The notes beneath the pieces were generated by a model that worked only from the letters and a program-made list of their open reading frames with translations, was not told where the DNA came from and did not search any database. This document shows, in pieces, positions 33,990 to 43,762 of a stretch of DNA of 54,141 bases (the stretch's first letter is position 1; each line of letters opens with the position of its first letter). The position numbers and the translations under genes were made by a program. This stretch comes from Hyphochytrium catenoides. Its lineage: Eukaryota; Sar; Hyphochytriomycetes; Hyphochytriales; Hyphochytriaceae. Where the stretch lies: assembly GCA_900088475.1 (NCBI GenBank), contig FLMG01000100.1, positions 1 to 54,141 of the forward strand. The letters run 5' to 3'.

Positions 33990-35193
33990 TCAAGCCGAGG
34001 AAAGGCTCTCACCCCTATAAAAGCGGAACGTTGAGCTTTCGAAATGCCGAGTAACTGGATTCCAGTCGCGCACCAAGTACGTTGCGCTATCATCTTTGAC
34101 TAGCAGGACTGTTGTTGTCCGGGTTCCATACGGCCCTTGAGGAGACAGAGTTTCGCCAAAAGGATCCACAAAGATTGAGGACAGGCATTGTTCCATGTGC
34201 TCGGGAAAGCCGGTAGTTGTTGGTAAATCCTTCCGGTCCCCAACTCGCTGGTTGTCGAGCATCACCTCTACCAAGTGGCTTAGAAGATAGGCTTCCACAG
34301 GGTCTTCCACAGAGTCTTCTCCCTGGTCCTGACCAAGGGAAAGATCTGAACCACCTTTACTACGTTCAAGTTCTGCTGCTGCGGAGAGCACTCTCTTAAA
34401 TGACGCCTCGAGCCTTAAGGTCTTCTTCCAACCACTATCTAGCGGACCATTTGAGACAACGTGAACGCCTTCTGATGGTAATATCTTTGTCTCAGCTTTC
34501 GGCCGGTTAGTTGCAAAGCCAAGATCTTTTCCATCCCAAACGAAGAGGTTGAAGCCGTCGAAGTTGTGAGTAATGTCTTCCTGGGCAAGGGTTGAAAGGA
34601 AGGAGTCACAGCCGCTCTCTTCAGAAGGTCGGCTGACAAACCTGCATGGCAGCAGCTGTACAAGAGTCAGTTATCTGAGAGCTATAAGAGCTGAGCTCCA
34701 TGGTAGTCTCACTCATGCTTCAATCTAAGATGCATGACGATGACCTTGTTCTGCCCAATGAATGAGACATGAAGACAGTGAACGGAAAGAAGGCACGTAC
34801 CCCTCTGCTCTGTGGCTTGCTTTTGGAGGCTGGAGGTATCAAGGGCCATTGCCTAAAGTTCAGAATCGCAGAAACACGAAAATCCTGAGGGTTGAAAGCC
34901 AGCCATGTCCCTCCACCTTGGGCGTCTATTGACGCAAAGACAGGCGTTGTCTGCTCTCTGCTGCTCGCCTGTCCCCTGAGGGGACCATCCTCCCTTCCTT
35001 TTTTGTCTTGCATATCATCCACCGAGGATGTTGCACTGCTTTGTTCATTGACGAGCGTTCCATCTTCCCGCAGCAATAGCTGGCGCACCTTCTGAGCTGG
35101 TCGCCCAAAGAATTCGTCACGGTTGTTGGCAAGAATGAGGCGATATCCTCGTGGCAACAGCTGACGGTGGGTACAAGCCGCTGTTATGCACAT
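33990..35193 (-). CDS. TANGO2: TANGO2/NRDE-domain protein
   Basis: Two exons, 35193-34801 and 34655-33990, giving 352 aa with matching phase. The acceptor TTGTACAG joins SRG to LLPCRFVSRP. The NRDE hallmark is complete at the N-terminus (MCITAAC, then ANNRDEFFGRP), followed by GGGTWLAFNPQDFRVSAI, DGFNLFVWDG, ATNRP, HVVSNGPLDSGWKK, and the C-terminal PYGTRTTTVLLV. This is the order seen in TANGO2 proteins across eukaryotes and bacteria. The conserved Cys2 at the N-terminus is present. TANGO2 proteins have been linked to haem or acyl-CoA/lipid handling and Golgi organisation, but the biochemical reaction is still debated. There is an acidic Gln/Asp insertion near residues 230-255. No signal peptide is evident. 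Confidence 0.9.
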
Positions 35194-35532
35194 GACGTAA
35201 TAATGCTGGCTACGTGGTCAGGTTTGGCCAGGAAGAGTAATGCTGACAGTAGAACTACGGGACTTTCCGCCTCTATAATCTGTCAGGCTGCCTCGCAATA
35301 CTCCTCTGCCTCCAACTTGTGTCCAGTACCTTCTCTCAGGAGGCAGTGAGCGCGGCGATCGTCGAGGTCCCTCTGCTGCAGTCTCCAGCAGAGTATACAA
35401 GTCAATCATCATTCTAGTGCCTGATGAGCCTTGGATATGAGAAGAGCCTTGTGCTGAAGCCAGCGTCCCCATCCTCATCATAGCAGCGGCGGCTGCGGCT
35501 GCTGCCTGGTGAGCCTGGAACTTTGAAGGCAG

Positions 35533-35920
35533 TCATTTGATCAGATGCTGATCTTGTTCTTTTCCCTCTGTCTCCTCTATCACAGCAGAGGCCGCTAACC
35601 GTCGACGCCTTAATCTTCTTGCAAACGGATGGTGTACAGCTGTCTAACAACAACAACTCAGCGGGGAAAGGGGCACAACTTCAAAGGAGTTGAAGAGTCA
35701 TCAGAAGGCTTTGGGGCAGGATGTTGACATGAGGAGAAGATGATCAAGCAGCAGCAGCAGAGGTCAAACGCCACTGATGATGCTGGCGCCGCAGCCGGCT
35801 CCTTCCCCTTAGCGCTGATCGCCGCTTGAGCCAGAAAGGTGCTGCGGTCGTCTGTGCTCTCGTCGAGATGAAAGACGCCGTTCGTTAGCTGGGCGTGCGG
35901 CGGCATCATTTTTTCATCCC
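35533..35920 (-). CDS. Weak gene candidate
   Basis: Two protein-like segments occur in order on the minus strand: MMPPHAQLTNGVFHLDES with DDRSTFLAQAAISAKGKEP (about 35.91-35.78 kb), and a basic end HHPFARRLRRRRLAASAV to a TGA at 35533-35535. An intron with a TTAGACAG acceptor could join them, but I could not fix the donor phase. A further Ala-rich frame follows (35.52-35.22 kb). No family is recognised. A small lineage-specific protein is possible. Confidence 0.3.
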
Positions 35921-36187
35921 AATGGGAGAGGCGATCAAAGTACACCAGGTAGCATTAGTTGTCCTTCTCTTCAAACTTCTGCTATCAATCGACGTGGATA
36001 GGGGCTCAAGCAATGGGGACCGGAACAACGAAGGAGTCTGAGGTGGTTCTCAGCTGAGCAGACAGGACCACCATCCCTCCTTTTCTTCCATCAAACCAAG
36101 CAAATTACCGCTGCTACCCATCTCTATGATGTGGCCCTTGAAAGTTATTAGAGGCTCCACTTAGCTTTTCTTCCCTTTAGGAGCAGC

Positions 36188-38002
36188 ATGGGGCGGCAAA
36201 GCAGTCATACATTAGTGGGGATGACAAAGATGAGAGTCTCCAGCAGCCACCTGGCACTCAGTGGTTTTGTTAGCCCCAGGGCTGACGACTGCATACGCCA
36301 GATACCTTCCATCCTGGTAGCGAGAGCAAAGCTGCTCCTCCAGGTGTTACTCGGCTTGATACTTGTCAGCACCGTAATCTTCTTGGCCAAGACCCTCACA
36401 GGAGACATGCAGCTGATATCAGATCGCACTTCAATGAGATCAGCCACGATTCACAAAGACACATCTCCTGAGCCGCAGGTCCTCCCTCTGGTCCCGAAGG
36501 TTGCTTATATGATCACTGTTACTAAGTTTACTAGTCTTGACTATATGGACGGCGTCGCCGTGCTGGCTCACACTATCAGGGAAAGCAACAGGTAAGAAGT
36601 GATGCAACTTACAGACATCTCTTTGTTTGACTCTCAGTCTGACCAAGCCCACTGGGTAGCTCCTTCCCGTATGACCTGGTGGCCATGGTGCATCCGAATG
36701 CCTCTACTAGCGTGTCGTACCTGCAGAGACTAGGTTATAGGTTAGTGACCATCTCCCGAATGTGCTAGTGAAAGAGTGCTGCTCAGCCTGTAGCCTGTCG
36801 GTCTAGATATGAATCTCTATTTCTCTGCTTCGTGTCGGTTCCCTGAGCGCGTTTCTCTCGTCTTGTTCGATGCTGCCTCTGTGTCACATATTGTTAAATC
36901 ACCCTAGAAGCTCGACGGTAGCTCCGCACTCCCTGGTCCGCCATTGGCTTTCTTCGAACTGACCATCCGCTGCCCGTGGCCCCATTCTTCGAGTTGTCTC
37001 ATTGTGTTCAACAAACGAACTCCCAATCTAACTTCGCATCCTCAATGCCATTAACTCCTACTCTTCCGCCGGCCTCCCGGCAATCTAATAGGACAGTAAT
37101 AACGGACATCTTAGTAAGGGATCACGAGTTCAAGAGCCAAACGTACAGAGACACCGCCCAGAGGAGCGGCTGCTGCGGACTAGCAGAGTTTCTGAAGCTG
37201 GAGGGCTTCCGCTTGGTGGAATATAAGCGCGTCGTAGCTCTTGACACAGATTTGCTCCTTGCCTCTAATATCGACGACCTGTTAGCCCGCGACACGGGGT
37301 TGCTCTTTAGCTTTGACCGCCCCATGGGAAAGTTTGGCGACTACTATTGTGCGCAAGGAGGTTTCTTCGTCTTCCGTCCATCTTTAGAGATATATCAAAG
37401 GTTCAGAGAGTTGATCATGGAAGGAGACTTTCGAGATAGTACAGGGTGGAAAGGCATCGTGGGCTGGTGCTGGGGCGGCCAGACGATTCAAGGGCTCATG
37501 GCCTATGCTGCAGTCTCTTTCATGAAACATGAGGCGGAGGAGGTTGACTCCTGCGTTGTCAACTCGATGGGATTGGACAAGAATAAGAACGGAGATGACT
37601 GCGGAAGCTACGCGGCAGATAAGGTTCAAATCTTCCACTTCACCGCCTGCCCAAAGCCTTGGACATGTATATCCGAGGGTTCGGCCCTATGCCGGGAGAT
37701 GAGCAGACGATGGTTCAAGGCACGTGCGGAGGTGAGAACCACTATATCCTGGGCGCTTTCTCTCATAGTCTCTACCGACCTTTCGTCTAGAAGGCTGCTT
37801 TCTCTAATGCTTACCTCAAGCGAGTGCGTACCTATAACTCTACTAGTCCTTGTATATACTCTATTTACCCATTGTCGTCTCGTGATAGGTTGCTCGGAGC
37901 TTGGGCCTTAGTGCAGTGGAGCCGTGCGTAAACGACCGCTACACTCCTCTTTTTATGGAGATGCATCCAAGTGCAGATGTTGGAAGTCTGAGACTGAAGT
38001 AG
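36188..38002 (+). CDS. Membrane-anchored GT8 (glycogenin/GUX-like) glycosyltransferase
   Basis: Four exons, 36188-36591, 36660-36740, 37092-37731 and 37889-38002, giving 412 aa with all phases matching. A single transmembrane helix at about residues 48-70 (LLLQVLLGLILVSTVIFL) preceded by basic residues predicts a type II Golgi or ER protein with a lumenal catalytic domain. GT8 signatures are KVAYMITVTK, the metal-binding DxD in RVVALDTDLLL, the AQGGFFVFRPS segment, and the glycogenin-type HFTACPKPW near the C-terminus. Family members transfer sugar from UDP- or GDP-activated donors with retention of configuration. Glycogenin self-glucosylates, while plant GUX proteins add glucuronic acid to xylan. 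The acceptor here cannot be deduced. The gene converges on the S28 peptidase gene, with about 160 bp between stop codons. Confidence 0.88.
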
Positions 38003-38163
38003 TTTTGTCTTCCTTACTTGTTTGTTCCTTAACAGCCATAAGAGTTAGCGGTCCCAAGGCGACCTCTGTTCCTTCTTTCTTTCTTTCCCTTTCTCCTATC
38101 TCGACATCAAATCTACGACACTTCATTTCTGCGACCCATGGCCTGTGACCAGCAATCGATTAC

Positions 38164-41049
38164 TCATTCACCAGATCTTACGGAACCTAATTTAGACGTC
38201 ATCGCTTGGTCTATCCACCTCTTAATGTAGCGTTTTTCGGTCTCTCTCGCAAGCACAACCGACTCCGGGTCGTCAGGATGCGAGAAGAAGAGGTCGAGAT
38301 GATGGGCTCCCTCTGGAATGACGACGCTGATCACTGATTCCGAGGGGGACTCTAACACACCCGCAGAGCTCCAGGGGTCAAGCAGTCCATTGGAAAAAAG
38401 GATGTTGCTCACTCCTCGGAAGAGTTTGTCACCTGGAAGAACGCAAAGTAGGTGTCAGGAGCATCTACTTTTACTAGGGAACGGGGAAATGGCATCCCCT
38501 GGAAGAAGTGGACAATACATCTCCGCATTAACAGAAGGAAGACTGCGCGAGACTTCTATGTAGACACAAGTCATTTAACATTAGCAGCAACTCTCTCTCT
38601 CTCACGTACCGTAGCTGACATGGATCCACTCCGGTCGTGGCTCTAAGTCAAACTGCTGTTTGCAGTGCTTTCTGATCTTCTCAATATCGTAGGCGCGGGG
38701 CCAGAACATGTCCGACTGACCGTTGGACGCGAAATATGACTCTTGAGGCAGCATCTCAGTGCAAAAGTGATAGTCCCAAACTCCTCCGTTTAAGTCTTCC
38801 TCTGACGGAAGAGAATAACACCCTGAAGTGCCCGAGGCATTGTTATAGACCCCCGCAGCGCGACCTGACGGGAAATTTAGTTGAAATGTAGCAAAAGACC
38901 ACAGGAGGAAAGGCAGTTGGGTCACAACTACTCAGCTGCGGTGGGTGGAGATGTTCAAAGCAGGGTACCCCAAAGATTGGGCTAGATCAAGGAGAGCAAG
39001 GTGGCACGAATGGGGAGCGTTAAGATAGATTAGGACGAGCGTCTTACTTAGAGCGTCAAGAAGTCGGTCCTGGTTGCCCTTCACTTTGACCGCTGATGCG
39101 TCGAAGTCAATGTCCAAATGGCTGCAGGCAGCTCGAACCGGCCATGCAGGCAGTTCTCCATTTCCCGATGTCATATAGCTCGAAGGATATGGGAAGTTGC
39201 CCATCGCCATGGAATCGAATGCGGTCATAATATATTCAGCTAGCCGGATGCCATCCTCCTCACTCTCAAGCGCCTCGCAAAGATGGAACAATTGGCGCAG
39301 AGATTTTCTTCCTAACAGAGTGCGAGCGCGGATTAGTTTCTTACGCACCGCCATGCCCCAGAAGGAGAAAGGTTCTACCTTCTTCCGTCTTTGCTCTTTC
39401 GAATATAATGGGCCAAGCGTTTCGCACATTTGGCGCACAGTGTGTCGCAGAGCCAGCCGCGGGACTGGCATCTCTTGTCACGACCTCCCAATACCTTGAG
39501 GATAAGAATGGGGATAATGAAGACAATCAGCAAGGGACCTGAGTCGACTGCAGACTAGAGTAGAGAGCCTAGAGACTCCAAGTAAGGGGCGGAAAGAGCC
39601 GTTGCGCGCTGTAAGTAAAACTAAACAACTTCGTTTGGCGCGGAGGAGGTTAAGAGGAAATGAACACTCGAAAAGCTTACGTGCTGGTGTCGAATGGAGG
39701 ACTGGCACCTTCGAAGGCCAGGAGAGGAGCGGACGCAGAGATGGCGCCAGCGACGGCTGCAGGATACTTCATACGGAACCATGCCGCTAACATGCCGCCA
39801 TACGATCCTAGACCGAAGGACGTTAGGGCTGCGACATACAGAACCAGGGAGAAGAAAACTGCTGCTTTATGGATAGACCATTAAGGACTCTGTGTGTAAG
39901 AAGCAGCAGCACCTTACCGCCAAAGACAATGACGGGACTAGTCTCAGCGTTTTTCTCCTTTTTGAACTGTGCGATAAGAGGGGAAGTGAGCGCATGCCAG
40001 CAATGGAGACCCTTTCGGGGAAGGTTAACTAACATGGTATAGAAGGTTCGCATAATCCGCCAGTGCCTGCTCATGAGTGAGATACTGCAGAGCTTCAGCA
40101 CTGAGGCTGGGAGGTCTAACGGGCTGACTGGATCCGTAGTAACGGTGTTCCGCAAAGAGTAAGAGCGCTCCAAACTCCTTGGCGTTTTCCCACATGAGGC
40201 CGGTGTTGTTAACATAGAGCGACACGTCGGCCTCATTTCCTGCATAGAAAAAGATCGGGCCTCTACCTCCTTCAATCTTTGCCCAGTATTTGTCATAGAC
40301 TACGTAGCGCTGAGATCGACAGCGGGAAACAGAGTGTTAAATCATTGGCAACCGAACAGGAAATATGGACTCTGGGCAGGAGTGAGATGAATAGTGGGAC
40401 ACGAGGAAAGAGAGAAAGAACTGGCGAGACCGAGAGAAATGTAGAGCAGATAGTCAAGGAATAGAAGAGAGATAGGAACCACGCACCTGTTCGAATGTTC
40501 GATTACCCTCATGATGGCTCTTCCAGTTAAAGTGATCAACTGGCTGGCTGAACCAGAGCTGAGAGCAGTTTGTGATTGACGGACGCTGCCCAAGTGGAAA
40601 TGGCACGTGTCTCTTGCCTTTGTTAGACAGCGTAGCTAGTGGCGCGTCCATGGTGAGAACGGTATGTAGAGGCTCGTCGCCTTTGATTGGCCTTGCGATA
40701 TCAGTGTAGATTGTGCCGCATGTAGCGATAGCCACGACAGCCAGAACCGCCAGGCCAGCCTTCAGAGGGGTCCGGAGGCCTGAAGGGCTCCTACCTGCAG
40801 CTGGGTCAAGTTGTTAGGCGATGGAGTATGGCCACAGTTAGAGGCGATGGGTGTACCAGGCTCGGCTAGATGTTCGCTCTCTTCGGACACTGTCGGGAGG
40901 CGATATGGGTCATAAGGTTGGATGCTTCTACTCCTATACACGTTGGTGCCATGCGATATGAAGGGCGTATCCTCATCTAGCCACGAATCAATCGGTTCAT
41001 AGCCCCTAAGCACCGATGTAATCACCTGCTGCCGTTGAGTGTCATACAT
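38164..41049 (-). CDS. Membrane-anchored S28 serine carboxypeptidase (prolylcarboxypeptidase/DPP2-like)
   Basis: Nine exons, 41049-40857, 40794-40487, 40309-40034, 39966-39918, 39807-39681, 39494-39379, 39311-39048, 38864-38610 and 38432-38164, giving 618 aa in a consistent phase chain. The first intron has two CTAAC motifs before its acceptor. The S28 family is shown by [25 protein letters not shown], the nucleophile in [12 protein letters not shown], the charge-relay Asp in NGLLDPWS and the His in EGAHHLDL. S28 enzymes cleave after proline, either removing C-terminal residues (prolylcarboxypeptidase) or N-terminal dipeptides (DPP2), usually in acidic compartments. Unlike the usual cleaved signal peptide, the protein has about 70 polar residues before a hydrophobic helix ([15 protein letters not shown]), which predicts a type II membrane anchor. 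Stop codons converge with the GT8 gene. Confidence 0.88.
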
Positions 41050-41892
41050 TACCCTTGCTCAGAGTTTCCTTCGAGTATGATGACGGCGTTGAGCACCGCC
41101 TTTGGGGAGGTAGCGCGGGATGCAATAGCAAGCATAAACGCACAGCACCAAGCACGTCCCGTGTCCCTCAAGCTCCTGGTTGATCGCCGGTGTAAAGCAA
41201 TGCTCTCACCGACGCCGAGTCTTCACTGCGCTGACATCGGGCATGGCTATCGATGCTAAGATGAAGGCTGGAGCTGCTTTTTATCCCTGGCCGGGGAGCC
41301 GCCTCATCGACGTGTACGGGAGAGAGCACCAGCTGCGATCATTCTTAGAAGAGACATGACAAGAAAGATTTGGAAGGAACAGAACAATTGAAGAAGGCTG
41401 CATCCTCCATCACCGCATCCGAATTGCCGAGAATAACGAAATAAGCTCGATGCACTAGTTTCAGACGATATCTGGTTGCGAATCTCGGATCAGCCCTTGG
41501 CAGAGTGCTAGTTAAGTATGAGCCTAACCTTTCAATCAGAAATAACGGTTTGGATAAACTACATATGGACTTCAAGCGACAATGTTAGGGAGATCGGGAT
41601 TGCTACATACAGATTAACCCCTGGAGCTTGGTCCAGCTTTGGTTCGGTGACCGCCACTGAAACGATCATAAGAACACGCTGGCGGCGTGATGAGTCGCAG
41701 ATGTTGAACCCTCTGAAAAAGACGGACGACTGACTAGGGCCAAGATCGCTGGGAGGTGACGATTGACGATCGACGACGACAGGACAACTGCGAAGTCTGC
41801 AGTTGGCGTTGTCACCTTTGTGACTAGCGCCCTTCATAATCTTCTTACTCTTACAAATCCAGTAGAACTGCACTTGCAGCTTCGAAGGAGAT
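41050..41892. other. Divergent intergenic region
   Basis: About 840 bp between the divergently oriented S28 peptidase and SAICAR synthetase genes, presumably containing both promoters. No TATA box was seen. The ORFs here are short and lack domains. Confidence 0.5.
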
Positions 41893-43409
41893 ATGGCGTC
41901 GGTTATTGAGGCTGCTGAGCAACGCACCCAGACCTATGTTGATAGGATCAAGAGGAGTCGAGGTAACCTGACCGCTCACATATCTGAATTTCTGTTTCAC
42001 GTGCTCACACCTTCTTCACAGCTAGTTGTGTGACGAAGACGGACGTCCCGAAAGACATCTTCCACTACACCACAAAGCACGTTGGAAAGGTGAAGGATCT
42101 TCATACACATTCGCCTTCTTGACGGTGCGAGAGCTCATGACCATATCCACTATCCACTGCTCAGGTCCGAGATATCTACTCTGGTCCTGAGAAGGTTCTC
42201 CTCATCTCAACGGACCGTCAAAGCGCCTTTGACCGCCATCTGGCTTCAATCCCATTCAAGGGTCAGGTCCTGAACTCCACCAGGTAACAAACCATCTCTT
42301 CCATGTCGGCCTACAATCACTAATCATCGATGCCGGTGGCAGTGCCTGGTGGTTTGAGCAGACCAAACATATAACCAAGAATCATGTCATCGCTGTGCCG
42401 CACCCATCTGTCACTGTGGGCAGGAAATGCACCATCTTTCCCGTCGAGTTCGTCATGAGAGGCTACCTCACTGGATCAACGAATACCTCTATTCTCACAC
42501 ATTACACTAAAGGTGAGCATACACGTCGGCAACTCCTCTTACTTTGCTAGATCTTTGATGACGGTCATATCATTCATTCCGCCTTTCTTCTGGCTGTCCC
42601 GAGGTATATAGTAATTGGTTGTCATGCTCCTTCTTCTCTTGCAGGTGCACGGAGCTACTGTGGCCACCAACTGCCTGATGGGTTAAAGAAAAGCCAAAAG
42701 CTCCCACAGAACCTTCTGACACCTACTACTAAGGATGATACTCACGACGAACGTAAGCCTTCTCTTTTTGACACAAGCTGCTTCGAGGACTTTGACCTTT
42801 GGACTCGCTGTACTAACCCCTGTAATCCTCTCTCTAGTCATTAGCGCTGAAGAAATAGTCGCCTCGGGACGTATGTCCAAGGAAGACTGGGAGGAATGTG
42901 CTCGTATATCACATGCGCTCTTCAGCTATGGACAAGAGGTCGCTGCCTCTCGGGGACTGATCTTGGTGGACACGAAGTAAATCTGACATGAGAGGTCTTC
43001 GATCGCGTTGAAAATGACCTGACACCTCGTATTCTCTCATTTTTTCCTTCCCTTTCCTAGGTATGAATTTGGGAAAGACAGTGACGGGAACATCCTACTG
43101 GTTGATGAGATTCACACGCCTGACAGCAGTAGATATTGGCTGGCTGGCACTTATGATGAGAAGTTTGCAAAGGGTGAAGCTCCAGATAACATCGACAAAG
43201 AGTTTCTCCGCCTGTGGTTCAAGGAGCATTGTGACCCCTACAAGGACGAAGTCCTCCCAGTTGCTCCTGAGAGCCTGGTGGTTGAGCTGTCTCGGCGCTA
43301 TATCCTACTCTACGAGTTGATAACAGGTCAGCTCTTCCCTTTCCCAGCCTCCGATGAGGTCGATGAGCACACCCGAATAGTGGAGAGCCTGAGAGCGTTG
43401 AGCCACTGA
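41893..43409 (+). CDS. purC: Phosphoribosylaminoimidazole-succinocarboxamide (SAICAR) synthetase
   Basis: Seven exons, 41893-41962, 42022-42089, 42165-42283, 42343-42512, 42645-42752, 42838-42976 and 43061-43409, giving 340 aa with a complete phase chain. The enzyme joins aspartate to CAIR with ATP to make SAICAR, the eighth step of de novo purine synthesis in the 11-step scheme. Signatures include GKVRDIYSG, LLISTDRQSAFDR, the motif around PVEFVMRGYLTGS, LVDTKYEFG and VDEIHTPDSSRYW. The length fits the single-domain fungal and plant type, not the animal PAICS fusion. No clear transit peptide is seen (MASVIEAAEQRTQTY), so a cytosolic location is likely. The fifth intron (42753-42837) carries a yeast-like TACTAAC branch motif. 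Confidence 0.93.
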
Positions 43410-43637
43410 GGCTGCTCTAGCAACACCAATATCTTTACCACCAAGCGAGCTGCCTATGCGGAGCAGCCTGGCCATCGTCCCGGTAGACTTGCCTATTAGG
43501 GATCGCCGACTCAACGTCTGTCATTTACATGGGTGAGCAGACAAGGAACGATAGGCCAATCACGACTAAAATAGGGCTGATATTATAACAAAAGAAGCAA
43601 AGCACCCTTTCCCATTGATATGCTACCTCTATGCTCA

Positions 43638-43645
43638 TATATAAG
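43638..43645 (+). promoter_or_regulatory. TATA box upstream of the SEN1-like gene
   Basis: TATATAAG lies about 120 nt before the ATG at 43763 and 440 nt before the ATG at 44086. It supports a transcription start near 43670. Confidence 0.5.
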
Positions 43646-43762
43646 GTCGCGGGACCTCGCAGAATATGAAGCGCACAGATTCATATACGACTATCTCTAG
43701 ACCATCTAACATACAAACGACTATCCGAGGTGAATCTGCCGTTACCGGCTCATCAGAACTGA

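Noticed and set aside
36976-37091. First 38 codons of the long ORF in the GT8 gene
   Set aside because: Ser/Pro-rich sequence ahead of a phase-matched acceptor (CTAATAG at 37091); better explained as intron.
40760-40794. A 35-nt intron in the S28 peptidase gene
   Set aside because: An alternative 62-nt intron (donor GTACAC, two CTAAC motifs, acceptor CTGCAG) also keeps phase, has normal size, and yields a basic stretch before the membrane helix.
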